Shown here: positions 9,301-20,913 of the stretch, piece by piece
Layout: each line of letters starts with the position of its first letter
Numbering within the stretch: position 1 is the first letter of the stretch
The notes under the pieces: model-generated
What the model was told of the DNA's origin: nothing
Database searches by the model: none
The model's input: only the letters and a program-made list of their open reading frames with translations
Source of the DNA: DATDIC01 sp963764525
GTDB taxonomy: Bacteria > Pseudomonadota > Alphaproteobacteria > Acetobacterales > Acetobacteraceae
NCBI GenBank assembly: GCA_963764525.1
Contig: CAVXTC010000034.1
Location: forward strand, 1-64,000
Direction: 5' to 3'
Length of the DNA: 64,000 nt
Translations under genes and position numbers: made by a program

Positions 9301-10130
9301 ATGAGCGATCCCCTGAGCCTGAAGGCCGCGATCCTGGATTGGGCCGGCACCGTCATCGATCACGGCAGCCGCGCGCCGATGGGCGCGTTCGTGCGCGCCT
9401 TCGCCGCGTTCGGCGTGACGATCGGCATTGCCGACGCGCGCGGCCCGATGGGCATGGCGAAATGGGACCATATCCGCGCTGTCGGGCATTCGCCGGCGGT
9501 GGCGGCGGCATGGCGCGCGGCGCATGGACGCGACTTCGCCGAGGCCGACGTGGACGCGATCTTTCAGGTGTTCGAACCGATGAACATCGCAGCCGTGCGC
9601 GACCACGCCGAGCTGATCCCGGGTACGGTGGCGGCGATCGAGACGTTGCGCGCGCGCGGAATGCGGATTGCCGGTACCACCGGCTATACCCGGGCGATCA
9701 TGGACATACTGGCGCCGATCGCCGCCGCGGCCGGATACGCCCCCGAATTCACCATCTGCGCCGGCGACTTGCCGGCTGGCCGCCCCAGCCCGGTCATGAT
9801 GTGGCACGCGATGGCTCGGCTCGGCGTGTGGCCGGCGCAGGCTGCGTGGTAAAGGTGGATGACACGGCTCCGGGCATTGGCGAGGGCGCGGCGGCGGGCA
9901 CCTGGACGGTCGGCATTGCGCTGACCGGCAATGCGGCGGGGCTTTCGGCCGATGAGCTGGCGGCCCTGGACCAGCGTGCCCGGGCGACGCTGGGCGCCCG
10001 CGCCACCGCGGAACTGAGCGCGGCCGGCGCCGACCTGGTGATCGATGGCATCGCTGAACTGCCCGCGGCAGCGGCGGCGATCGATGCCCGGCTGGCGGCG
10101 GGCGGACGGCCGAGGGCCGCGACCGTCTGA
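9301..10130 (+). pseudogene. phnX: Phosphonoacetaldehyde hydrolase (phosphonatase), frameshifted
   Basis: HAD-superfamily enzyme that cleaves phosphonoacetaldehyde to acetaldehyde and phosphate in 2-aminoethylphosphonate breakdown. The N-terminal motif AAILDWAGTVIDHGS carries the nucleophile Asp, and GPMGMAKWDHI belongs to the cap with the Schiff-base Lys of the family. HAD motif II/III follows (AGTTGYTRAIM, AGDLPAGRPSP). The frame stops at 9852 after GVWPAQAAW; one missing base near 9838 restores CVVKVDDTAPGIGEG..., the conserved C-terminus, ending at 10130. ATG 9301 has GGGAG upstream. No phnW or phosphonate transporter is adjacent. Confidence 0.85.
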
Positions 10131-10427
10131 CCGCAGGCGCCAGATGGCTGCTGCTCGATGCACCCCGACTTCGGCGTCAGCCTGACGATCAACAGCCTGA
10201 CGTCGACCGCCTCGGCGCCGACCGCCCCGCTGACCTCCACCGCGTTGACCCTTTCGGTGAACGACTCCGCCTATGGGGAACGTCAACACCTACCCAGCGG
10301 CCCCAACCCACCATCTCGATCTCGGCCTGGTGAATGCGCTGGACATCCGGCACAGCACACCGGCGGCCCGCCTGGTTTCTTCTCCGTGCCGCCTCCGTGC
10401 CTCCGTGGTGTGGCTAGGTTGCCTGTC
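10131..10427. other. Unassigned intergenic stretch
   Basis: About 300 bases between the converging phnX and ABC-binding-protein genes. At 10383-10411 it holds three close copies of the CTCCGTG unit (CTCCGTGCCGCCTCCGTGCC and on), a motif often seen between bacterial genes. No convincing protein is seen on either strand. Confidence 0.4.
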
Positions 10428-11671
10428 TCACCCATGCACCAGCTTGCAGCCGCCCTGATCCATCGGACGGAACGCCTGCTCGGCCGGGACGGTGCGTTTC
10501 AGCTCGTAGTAATCCCACGGCTCCTTCGACTGCAGCCGGTGATTTCACCTCGAACAGATACATGTCGTGGATCACCCGCCCGTCTTCCGCACCCGGCCCT
10601 TGCCGAACAGCGGATCGTCGGTCGGCATCGCCTTCATCTGCTCGACCACCGCCAGCCCGCTCGACTTCGCCTTGTCCGACGCCGATTGCCGACGACACGC
10701 CTTCAGATAATGCGTCACCGCCGAATACTGCGCCGGCATGCACGGACCCCGGCATCATGCCCGTTGCAACAGCGCGCGCGAAGCGCCTGGCGAACGCGCG
10801 CGTGCCGTCGTTCATGTTCCAGTAGAAAGGTTCCGTCAGCAGCACGCCCTGCGCGGCCGGCCAGCCCCACGCCATGCACGTCGTGGATCAGGAACAGCAG
10901 GCCGGCGACCTTCTGGCCACCCTTCTGGATGCCGAACTCGGCCGCCTGCTTGATGCAGTTCACCGTATCGCTCGCCGCCGTTGGCGAAGCCGACCACCTT
11001 CGCCCCGCTCGCATGCGCCTGCACGAGATAGGAGGAGAAATCGGTGGTGCCGGGGAACGGCGCCAGCGCCTGCCCCAGCACCTTGCCGCCGGCACCGGTG
11101 ACGAAGCTCGCCGCGTCGCTTCTCCAGCGAATGACCGAACGCATAGTCGGCGGTGATGAAGAACCAGGTGTCGCCACCCTCCTTGACCGACGCATCAACC
11201 ACGCCGTGCGGCATCGACCAGGTGTCGTACAGCCCAGTGCAAATGGTTCGGCCCGCAATGACCGCCGGTGATGTCGGCCGAGGCAGCCGCCGGTGAAGAT
11301 CGCCGCCTTGTTCTTCTGCTTAACCAGGTCGCCGATCGCGAATGCCGCCGACGACAGCGGCACGTCGGTAATCAGATCGACGCCCTGGTTGTCGAGCCAA
11401 CCTCCGGCGATCGCCAGCGCGACCTCCGGCTTGAGCTGCAGGTCGGCCTGACACCAGCTCGACCTTCATAGCGGGATTGGCGCGGGCGAAATCCTCGATC
11501 GCCAGTCTGCGCGCCGAGCACCGAGCCGGCACCGGTGTTGGCCGCGTATGGGCCGGTCATGTCGGTCAATACGCCGATGCGGATCGGCGCCGTCTGCGCG
11601 CGGGCACGCGGCGCCAACGCGACGGCCATGCCAGCTCCCCCGATGACGGCACGGCGGGTGGTGGTTGGAAT
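10428..11671 (-). pseudogene. ABC transporter substrate-binding protein (branched-chain amino-acid type), many frameshifts
   Basis: Periplasmic type I binding protein of about 410 residues that can be rebuilt only by switching frame at least six times. Landmarks in order from 11671 down are: a twin-arginine-like signal (TTRRAVIGGAGMAVALAPRARA), IRIGVLTDMTGPYAANTG, RLAIEDFARANPAMKVELV, LSSAAFAIGDLVKQKNKAAI, GGDTWFFITADYAFGHSLE, FVTGAGGKVLGQALAPFPG, SSYLVQAHASGAKVVGFANGG, QGVLLTEPFYWNMNDGTRAF, RVIHDMYLFEVKSP and a C-terminus GCKLVHG. At the expected start the codon is ATT behind a good GGGAGG site, so the start codon may also be lost. The gene is the most heavily disrupted one in the window. 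No permease or ATPase genes are adjacent. Confidence 0.75.
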
Positions 11672-11991
11672 CTATTTTGTTATCCTCCCGATGCAGACCT
11701 GTCCGCCGACGGCACCAGCCGTCGGCGGCAAACGCCGCATCAGGGTGGCCGGAGACGGGCGGGTCTGCAACACAGGCAGTTGGGGGTCCGATCCCGCCCC
11801 CGCGCCGGGGCGGAATTATTTGACCGGCCCCCGTCGTAACTGTGGCGAGGACTTGCAAAAAACTGGCATAATGGCGCCTTATGCGACATCGCTGCAAAGT
11901 GACTTTGGTGGCGGGCTCTACGGACCGGCCGCAGCCTCGACGGAAGATGGGTATTCCCCTACCATTTTTGACCCAAACCAGCGGCCGATCG
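11672..11991. other. Divergent intergenic region with an 11-bp stem-loop
   Basis: Region between the leftward binding-protein gene and the rightward hydrolase-cyclase gene. A perfect 11-bp stem CCGCCGACGGC/GCCGTCGGCGG (11703-11713 with 11718-11728, 4-base loop) lies in the presumed 5' leader of the binding-protein gene. The rest shows no gene. Confidence 0.55.
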
Positions 11992-13323
11992 ATGCGACCC
12001 GAAACCAAGTTCACGCAGAGCGGCGATGTGAGCATCGCCTATCAAGTTACGGGCGGAGGGCCGCTCGATCTGCTGATTGTTCCGGGGTTCATCTCCCACC
12101 TCGAGGCGGCTTGGGAAAATCCTGCATATGCGCGCTTTCTCGAACGGCTGGCGTCGTTTTCCCGTTTGATCCAGTTCGATAAGCGCGGCACGGGATTGTC
12201 GGACCGCGTAACCGGAATGCCCACCCTAGACGAACGCAGCGACGATGTGCGGGCTGTTCTTGATGCTGTCGGCTCAAAGCACACAACGTTGTTCGGGATT
12301 TCCGAAGGTGGGCCGATGAGCATCGTGTTTGCCGCAACCCACCCTCAGCGTACCTCGGGACTCATCCTCTATGGCAGCATCGCGAAGGGCTCCTGGGCTC
12401 CCGATTATCCCTGGGGCGGGAAGGTCGAGGCGGAGTTCGAGGAATGGTTGGCTGGGTGGCGCAGGGAATGGGGCAAACCTTATGGCCTCGAAAATTGGGC
12501 ACCATCCGTCGCGGATGACCCGCAGTTTCGCCAGTGGTGGGGCAAATATCTGCGCCTCGGCGCGAGCCCGAGCGCGGTTATCACACTTTTCCGGATGAAC
12601 CGAGAAATCGACGTCAGGCCGATTCTACCGGTCATTCGGGTGCCGACCCTTGTCCTCCATCGGGTCGGTGATCGCGCGCTCAACGTCGGCCATAGTCGGT
12701 TCATCGCTGAGCACATTCCGGGTGCGAAGCTCGCTGAGCTTCCAGGCGAGGACCATTTGTGGTGGGTCGGCGCCTCGAATGCGATTGTCGATGAAATTGA
12801 GGAGTTCGTTACCGGAGAGCGACCTCCAGTCGAGGCCGACCGAGCCTTGATGACCGTACTTTTCACTGACATCGTCGGTTCAACCAAGCGCGCGACCGAA
12901 CTTGGTGATCAGCGATGGCGCGACTTGCTCGATAGCCATAACGCCATCTTGCAGTCAGAAATCGCTCGCTTCAGAGGTAATGCGATCAGGAGCACAGGCG
13001 ATGGAATTCTCGCGACGTTTGATAGCCCGGGACGAGCCATCGATTGCGCCCTGGTCCTGGGTCGTGATTTGCGCGGCCTCGGATTACCCATTCGAGCTGG
13101 ATTACACACCGGGGAAGTGGATTTGATGGGGAAGGATATCGGTGGAATTGCCGTCCACATCGCTGCGAGGGTGCTCGAAAAAGCTGCAGCAAATGAAGTG
13201 TGGGCATCCCGAACCGTCAGGGATCTAATGGTAGGATCACACTTCAAGTTTATGCAAAGCGGAATCTATCGGCTGAAAGGTGTTGCGGGAGACTGGCCCC
13301 TGTATAGCGTGCAACAGCGCTAG
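11992..13323 (+). CDS. Alpha/beta-hydrolase fused to a class III nucleotide cyclase domain
   Basis: Intact 443-residue two-domain protein. Residues about 1-275 are an alpha/beta hydrolase with nucleophile motif FGISEGGP (GxSxG) and a catalytic His in GEDHLWW. Residues about 285-440 are a cyclase homology domain with VLFTDIVGSTKRA and RSTGDGILATFD, the two metal-binding Asp residues. The transition-state Asn position reads His (GGIAVHIAARV), as in mycobacterial-type hydrolase-cyclase fusions, so full cyclase activity is not certain. The start is ATG 11992 (MRPETKFTQSG), where hydrolase homology begins; the frame is open 37 codons further upstream. Base composition is noticeably lower in GC than its neighbours, which suggests a different origin. 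It is monocistronic. Confidence 0.85.
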   Translation: MRPETKFTQSGDVSIAYQVTGGGPLDLLIVPGFISHLEAAWENPAYARFLERLASFSRLIQFDKRGTGLSDRVTGMPTLDERSDDVRAVLDAVGSKHTTLFGISEGGPMSIVFAATHPQRTSGLILYGSIAKGSWAPDYPWGGKVEAEFEEWLAGWRREWGKPYGLENWAPSVADDPQFRQWWGKYLRLGASPSAVITLFRMNREIDVRPILPVIRVPTLVLHRVGDRALNVGHSRFIAEHIPGAKLAELPGEDHLWWVGASNAIVDEIEEFVTGERPPVEADRALMTVLFTDIVGSTKRATELGDQRWRDLLDSHNAILQSEIARFRGNAIRSTGDGILATFDSPGRAIDCALVLGRDLRGLGLPIRAGLHTGEVDLMGKDIGGIAVHIAARVLEKAAANEVWASRTVRDLMVGSHFKFMQSGIYRLKGVAGDWPLYSVQQR

Positions 13324-14596
13324 TCGGCGGGCGCACAGGCAGTGACTCTCATGGCGCAACTGCGCCATTTGGACCGCGACAACGTAACGGCAGCTATCCT
13401 GAAGAGTTTTGGGCGCCGGAGGCGTACGAAAGTCGCGGATGTCAAGATCGGTGGTCTTGAGGCTGCGGAAGGCGCGTTCGACCTGGCTGAGGCCCTTGTA
13501 GGCGAGCACGACCTGCTCGGTGGAGCATGCGTCAGCGGGTAGATTGGTACGGATGACATAGAACCCGTCGAGTGCTGCTTCGGCGGCGATGGCATCGTGC
13601 TTGCGCGACCACGCGAGTGTTGTGTTGCTGATCGCCACATCGAAGTGCTTCGCATCCTGTGCTTGTCGAGCACGGCGCCGACGGCGATGCCGATCTTGGC
13701 CGCACCGCGCAGCGGGCGGCGCTGGCTGTGCAGCCTGGCGGCAACGGCGGCGAGCCGGCGCTCGGTTGCCTCCAGCAGGTCTTGCCGCTTGCGGCATCGG
13801 CTTCGAGCCGTGCGTCGGTGATCATGCCGCGATCGCCGACCAGCACGATGCGGCTCAGCTTGAAGCGCGTCCGCAGCTTGGCGATCTGCGCGGCAAGCGT
13901 CATCGGGTCGGCGGTGTTGCCTTCGAACACTTCGACGGCGACGGGACATCCAGACTGGTTGCAGAGCAGGCCGTAGACAATCTGCGGACGATCGGGTCGG
14001 TGATCCCGGCTGTAACCACGTTGCGCGAGTTCGCAGTGCTCGCCTTCGAGATAGCTTGAACTGACATCGTAGAGCACCAGCACGCCATCCTTGAGGTGAC
14101 GGCGGGCGAGCGCCTGCTCGATCTCCGGCTGGGCCGCTTGCAGATGGTCCAACGCCTCATACAGCTCGTCGGCATCGACTTCGCCGAGACCGAGCAGGGC
14201 GCCGAGCGCGTGCGAGGCGGTGGCATCGCTGAGCTGGCGCGCGGTGGCCAGCTTGGCGGCCGGTTCGACGACGCGGGCGACGATCATGGCGAGGATCAGC
14301 CTGGCCATGCGTTCGGGGCGCCTGGGCAGCAGCGGATCCAGACCGATCTGGCGCAGCGTGCCGAGTGCGGCCGCGACATGGCCATACGCCAACGCGCGCT
14401 CGATCTCGAAGCGCTGGGTCGCGGCGGGCTGCATCGGCTCATCGGCGAGCACCCTGCGCAACGCGTCGATCTTGGCGGCGGGCCATTTGGACAGATTGGC
14501 CAGAGTGCGCGACTTGACCTTGCCTTGCTCACGGTAACTCTCGCGCAGCAGCACGGCGGGCGGGGAGCTCCGATTGGCGATGGTCGTGATGTACAC
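13324..14596 (-). pseudogene. IS1634-family transposase, frameshifted and 3'-truncated
   Basis: The N-terminal part (start ATG 14596, MYITTIANRSSPPAVLLRES) is characteristic of IS1634-type IS4-superfamily transposases. It continues through VLVLYDVSSSYLEGEHCEL (first catalytic Asp), YGLLCNQSGCPVAVEVFEGN and RIVLVGDRGMITDARL (second Asp). The frame changes near 13760 to AISNTTLAWSRKHDAI... YVIRTNL and GLSQVERAFRSLKTTDLDIRDF, which contains the expected Glu region. After that the sequence no longer resembles the family and no natural C-terminus is found, so the 3' end is probably deleted. It abuts the hydrolase-cyclase stop codon. Confidence 0.75.
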
Positions 14597-14809
14597 GCGG
14601 CATCGAACTCACGAACGCCCCGCGTCGCGCAAGAACTATTTTACATGCCTACCATATTGCGCGAATTTGGCCGCCGCCTGCGGTTGCGCCAGGATTTCGG
14701 GGGTAAGTTCGGCTTAAGACACCCCATGACGGCCGCAAGCAACTCCCCCTCGAATCGAGTGGACCACTGGCGGCGCCGCGGATGACCGGGTCCACCTGAA
14801 AGCGGCCAA
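14597..14809. other. Probable insertion-sequence remnant, unassigned
   Basis: Sequence between the IS1634 start and the small membrane protein. Terminal-repeat-like wording (minus strand GGTGGACCCG...AGTGGTCCAC) suggests the end of another insertion sequence, but no transposase reading survives. Confidence 0.3.
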
Positions 14810-14946
14810 ATGCAGAAAAGCCAATCCTCAGCGTGCTCGGCGAGGGTCTTGTGCAGCACACCGGCCCGGCGACCACCGTCAATTGCCAGGCTCAGCAAGC
14901 CCGCCCCGATCAGCCCACCCAAAGCACCCGCGACGACATTCCGCAT
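14641..14946 (-). pseudogene. Small glycine-rich membrane protein, probably truncated
   Basis: From ATG 14946 the frame reads MRNVVAGALGGLIGAGLLSL, a glycine-zipper-like membrane helix, then a soluble part ending HKTLAEHAEDWL near 14815. Beyond this it turns into Arg/Pro-rich sequence matching the insertion-sequence remnant, so the original C-terminus has probably been cut off. Function unknown. Confidence 0.4.
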
Positions 14947-15019
14947 CGCCCTGGCTCTTTTGGATCCGCACCCGAAAGGCGGCAGGAACGCCACCGGTTC
15001 GTAGTCGGTGATCGGGCAA

Positions 15020-16165
15020 TCAGCCGCGGGTGCCCTCGAAGAATTCCTTCACCTTGGTGAAGAAACCTTCGCTCTCCGGGTGGTGCTTCTCGCTTTGGTG
15101 CGCTTCCGCCTCGAACTCTTCCAACAGCTCGCGCTGGCGCCGTGTCAGGTGCTGCGGCGTCTCGACCGCGACCTGGATGAACATGTCGCCACGCGCGGTG
15201 CTGCGCAGCACAGTGAAGCCCTTGCCGCGCAGACGGAACTGGTCGCCGGTCTGGGTGCCCGGGGGCACCTTCACCTTGGCCTTGCTGCCGTCGATCGCCG
15301 GTACCTCGATCTCGCCGCCCAACGCCGCCAGAGACATGCGCAGCGGCACGCGCATGAAGATGTTGGCCTGTTCGCGTTGGAAGATCGGATGCGGCCGAAT
15401 TGCTACATGCACGTAAAGATCGCCCGGCTGGGCGCCGGGGCCGCCGGCCTCGCCCTCACCGGGCAGGCGGATGCGCGTGCCGTCTTCCACGCCGGCGGGC
15501 ACTTGCACCTGCAAGCTGCGCTCGCGCTGCACGGTGCCGGCACCGCGACACACCTTGCAGGGGTTGCGGATCACCCGGCCGCTGCCGCCGCAGGTCAGGC
15601 AGGTGCTTTCGACCAGGAAGAAGCCCTGCTGTGCGCGCACCTTGCCGTGGCCCTGGCAGGTCGGGCAAGTCTCCGACGAGCGGCCCTTGTCTTCCGATCC
15701 CGTGCCGCTGCAGGCCTCGCAGGTCACGCGCGTGGGGACCCGAAGGTTCACCTTGGTGCCGGTGAAGGCGGCGCCGAGGTCGATCTCCACCGCCTGACGC
15801 AGATCGTTGCCGGCACGTGCCCGGCCGCCGCCGCCGCGCCGTCCGCCCATGAAGTCGCCGAACATCTGGTCGAAGATGTCGCCGAGCCCGCCGGCGCCGG
15901 AGAAGTCGAAGCCGCCGCCGCCGAACGGACCGCCGCCCTGCTCGAACGCCGCGTGACCGTAACGGTCATAGGCGGCGCGCTTCTGCTCGTCCTTCAGGAC
16001 GTCGTACAACTCGCTGATCTCCTTGAAGCGCGCCTCGGCCTGCTTGTCGCCGGGGTTGCGGTCCGGGTGGCACTGCATCGCCAGCTTGCGGTACGCCTTC
16101 TTCAGGTCCTCGGCACTGGCGTCCCGTTGCACGCCGAGGGTGGCGTAAAAGTCCTGCTTGGCCAT
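15020..16165 (-). CDS. dnaJ: Chaperone DnaJ (Hsp40)
   Basis: Intact 381-residue co-chaperone that delivers unfolded clients to DnaK and stimulates its ATPase. The J domain occupies residues 1-70 with HPD at 33-35. A Gly/Phe-rich linker covers about 77-120. Four CxxCxGxG zinc-binding repeats are all complete: CEACSGTG 149-156, CPTCQGHG 167-174, CLTCGGSG 189-196 and CKVCRGAG 203-210. Two C-terminal beta domains follow. It lies 100 bases downstream of dnaK in the same direction, the usual heat-shock arrangement in alphaproteobacteria, with a strong hairpin between the genes. Confidence 0.97.
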   Translation of the reverse strand: MAKQDFYATLGVQRDASAEDLKKAYRKLAMQCHPDRNPGDKQAEARFKEISELYDVLKDEQKRAAYDRYGHAAFEQGGGPFGGGGFDFSGAGGLGDIFDQMFGDFMGGRRGGGGRARAGNDLRQAVEIDLGAAFTGTKVNLRVPTRVTCEACSGTGSEDKGRSSETCPTCQGHGKVRAQQGFFLVESTCLTCGGSGRVIRNPCKVCRGAGTVQRERSLQVQVPAGVEDGTRIRLPGEGEAGGPGAQPGDLYVHVAIRPHPIFQREQANIFMRVPLRMSLAALGGEIEVPAIDGSKAKVKVPPGTQTGDQFRLRGKGFTVLRSTARGDMFIQVAVETPQHLTRRQRELLEEFEAEAHQSEKHHPESEGFFTKVKEFFEGTRG

Positions 16166-16190
16166 CTCAGCCCTTCAACATCAAATACAA

Positions 16191-16225
16191 ACAGAGCGCG
16201 CCCGCGTGCGACGTGACGCGGGCGC
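16191..16225 (-). terminator. Intergenic hairpin between dnaK and dnaJ
   Basis: Perfect 9-bp stem GCGCCCGCG/CGCGGGCGC (16198-16206 with 16217-16225), 10-base loop, followed on the minus strand by GCTCTGTTTGTATTTG. It could attenuate read-through into dnaJ, lowering DnaJ relative to DnaK, or protect the dnaK 3' end. Confidence 0.6.
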
Positions 16226-16265
16226 GATCCATTCCAGTCGGGGCCCACAACGGACCCATACAGCG

Positions 16266-18194
<1,929 letters not shown>

Positions 18195-18270
18195 TGGAAG
18201 TCTCCTTGCAGCGGAATCAGGCGGCCCGAAGCGCCGCCGGAGTCCCTAGGTGGAATTTTCGTGAGGCGGA

Positions 18271-18300
18271 TGTATTGAGCCGGACTTCGTGAAGCAAGGG
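18271..18300 (-). promoter_or_regulatory. Candidate heat-shock (RpoH-type) promoter of dnaK
   Basis: On the minus strand CCCTTGC is followed after about 16 bases by CAATACA. This resembles the alphaproteobacterial RpoH pattern (CTTG, then a CNTATNT-like box) at a suitable distance from the dnaK start. Assigned by eye only. Confidence 0.4.
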
Positions 18301-18452
18301 TCGCCGGCTGATTTTCGGCGGGCGACCCGGATGTCGAGCGATGATTCCCCCCACAATCACACCACCCGGTGAACGATCCTTGATCATGCCAATTCGTTAG
18401 CGCACACAGGCTCCCATTCGATTCGCAGCCGCCAATTCGGGTGGAGATTGGG

Positions 18453-19716
18453 ATGCGCGCTGGCGAGCCGACCGCGACGCTCTGGCCGCACCGGCTCCGG
18501 GCGGTATCCTGGTTTGTCCTGCTCTGCGTGCTGGCTGGCTGTGCCGGCCCGCACCGCTCCACGTCGCACGCCTGGCTTCGCACGTCGCCGGGCCATTTCT
18601 ACCCGCCGCCGGGCCCGCCGAGCGACCCCTGGGGTCCTTACATCCGCGCCGCCTCCGCCCGATTCGACGTCCCTGACCTGTGGGTGCGTGAGGTGATGCG
18701 CCAGGAATCCGGCGGCCAGGAGCGGGTGGTGTCCTCGGCCGGCGCGATGGGCCTCATGCAGGTCATGCCGGACACTTATGCCGGGCTGCGGCAACGCTAC
18801 GGGCTAGGCAACGACCCGTTCGAGCCGCACGACAACATCCTGGCCGGCACCGCCTATATCCGGGAGATGTACGATTTGTACGGTGCCCCTGGTTTCCTGG
18901 CGGCGTACAATGCCGGGCCGAACCGGTTGAACGATTACCTGGCGACCGGCAATCCGCTCCCGGACGAGACGGTCGGCTACGTCGCCGCGATCGCGCCACG
19001 CATTGCTATTGCCGGGACGATGACCGGGCCGCTCTCGGTCATGCATGCGGGGGGCGGTGGCATGCAATACGCGTCGGCGCCTGCCGCCGGCTCGTCCGGA
19101 AGCTGCGATCCGGATGCTGCGTATGATCCGGCCAGGCCGTGCGCACCGGTAGTTGTGGCGGCCGTCGGCCCCGCCCTGCCCGTCCCTGGCGTGGCGGTTG
19201 CCGCTCCGGCGTTGCCTGGGCCAGTTGTCGCCGCATCGGCGCCCGCCGAGACCCCGCCGACGCATTCGCTGATCTATGACCCGAACGCCGCCTACGCCTC
19301 CGCCGCTTACCCCTCCGCCGCCCCGAACGCTGCTTACGCGGTGACAACGCCGCTTGCGGTCTGACCCGAATGCCGCTTACGCGGCGGGGGCGCCGCAAGC
19401 CGTCACAGCGGCCGAGGCGCGTCCGGCAATCCAGCCCGTCGCCGCCGCCCACGGCAGCACGGGCGGGTGGGCGATCCAGGTCGGGGCCTTTCTGGATCGC
19501 GACCTGGCTCGGGCGGCGGCCGACAATGCCCGTCTGGCGGCGCCGGGCCTGCTTGACGCCGCACAGCTCCAGTTCCCCACCACCGAGCCGTTCGGCGGCA
19601 CAAGGCTATATCGCGCCCGACTGGCCAATCTTTCGTTGCAAACCGCCAGCCAGGCCTGCTCGCGCCTGCAGCTCCAGCAACAGGCCTGCATCGTGGTGCC
19701 GCCCGGTCGCCTATAG
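18453..19716 (+). pseudogene. Lytic transglycosylase lipoprotein with C-terminal SPOR domain, one frameshift
   Basis: Predicted outer-membrane or periplasmic peptidoglycan lyase. The N-terminus has a lipoprotein signal (WFVLLCVLAGC, lipobox LAGC). The SLT domain shows WVREVMRQESGGQERVVSS with the catalytic Glu, GAMGLMQVMPDTY and FLAAYNAGPNRLNDY. A Pro/Ala-rich linker with NAAYA repeats follows. The frame stops at 19364 inside that repeat. Shifting one base restores SDPNAAYAAGAPQ and then a SPOR domain (GGWAIQVGAFLDRDLARAAA... GTRLYRARLANL) ending at 19716. SPOR domains bind denuded septal peptidoglycan, so a cell-division role is inferred. Confidence 0.8.
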
Positions 19717-19927
19717 CCGCGCCCCATGCCGCCGGTGCATGGAACGGATACCGGCAGCACGCATCCAAAGCACCTATGTGCCCGTAGGACAAGCCGCACG
19801 CCCAAGCTGTGAAATGCTTCACAGCGGTCCGGCCGCCGGCGTGACAGAACACCGGTGCGGGCCACCAAGCGGGCTTTCCCCGGACTGGCCGGACCAACCG
19901 GCCTCCGGGCAACGAGAATGGAGGGGG

Positions 19928-20605
19928 ATGATGAACAGGTTGCACACTGCGGCATCGGAGCGGCGCGACACGATCGGCCGCCGCGCCTTGTTCGCGCTTT
20001 CGGCGGCGTCCCTGGCGCTGGCCGCCGCGCCGTCGCTGCCGGCCGGCGCCCGGGCCGCTGACAGCGATGCCAGCGCACCGATCCGGCAGTTGAATGCGGC
20101 TCTGCTGGCGGCCATGAAGGACAGCCGCGCCAGTTTCACGCAGCGCAGTGCCATGCTGACACCGGCAGTGGACCAGGCGTTCAATCTGGACGCCGTGCTG
20201 CAGGCTTCCATTGGGCTGCGCTGGGCGAGCCTGTCGCCGGATCAGAAAGCGGCGCTGGCGATCACGTTCCGGCGCTACACGGTGTCCAGCTACGCGGCCA
20301 ATTTTGACAGCTATTCCGGCCAGAGCTTCCGTATCCTGCCGGACGCGCGCCGGCTGCCGAACGGAGATACGGTTGTCAATACCCAGCTTGTCCGCACCGA
20401 CGGCTCGGTCACCGCGATCGACTATGTGATGCGGCAGACCCCGGCGGGCTGGCGGGCGGTGGACGTGCTGGCTGACGGCTCGATCAGCCGCGTCGCGGTG
20501 CAGCGGTCCGACTTCCGCGCGCTGTTGGAGAATGGTGGGGTCAACGCGCTGCAGGCTGGACTGCAACGCAAGGTGGCGAGCCTGTCGGGGGGTTCGGCGG
20601 CATAG
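19928..20605 (+). CDS. MlaC/Ttg2D-family phospholipid (or hopanoid) binding protein
   Basis: Intact 225-residue periplasmic protein of the toluene-tolerance family. It has an N-terminal export signal with paired arginines (IGRRALFALSAASLALAAAP, then AGARA). The mature part has the family features: PAVDQAFNLDAVLQASIG, LRWASLSPDQKAALAITFRRY, SSYAANFDSYSGQSFRI, a TQLVRTDGSVTAIDYVMR strand and GWRAVDVLADGSISRVAVQRSDF. Family members shuttle phospholipids between membranes; a related branch (HpnM) sits with hopanoid genes. No MlaD/E/F or HpnN is nearby, so the partner is unknown. GGAGGGGG precedes ATG 19928. Confidence 0.85.
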   Translation: MMNRLHTAASERRDTIGRRALFALSAASLALAAAPSLPAGARAADSDASAPIRQLNAALLAAMKDSRASFTQRSAMLTPAVDQAFNLDAVLQASIGLRWASLSPDQKAALAITFRRYTVSSYAANFDSYSGQSFRILPDARRLPNGDTVVNTQLVRTDGSVTAIDYVMRQTPAGWRAVDVLADGSISRVAVQRSDFRALLENGGVNALQAGLQRKVASLSGGSAA

Positions 20606-20913
20606 CAACCTTTGCCGAGAAGTCACGCGACGCCGCCCATCCTCCTCGCGGAAGGGATCGGGGATAGGTTCTCGATGCAGTTTTGCCTGAAGCATTCGTG
20701 ATTCGAAATCGTTCTGGGTTCGTTCGGCTTCCGCCCCGCGCCAGTGTACTTCAGTGGCCAGCCCGTCTTGCTTTCGCCAGATCTCAGGCGCGCTACGAAG
20801 GGTGGGGCGGACACCGCGCTGCACGCACCCGCGAGCACAAATTTCAGTTACAACCAGCGAATCTTCGCTTCCCCTGTTACTTTGACGAGCGATCATCCGG
20901 GGGAGGACCACCC

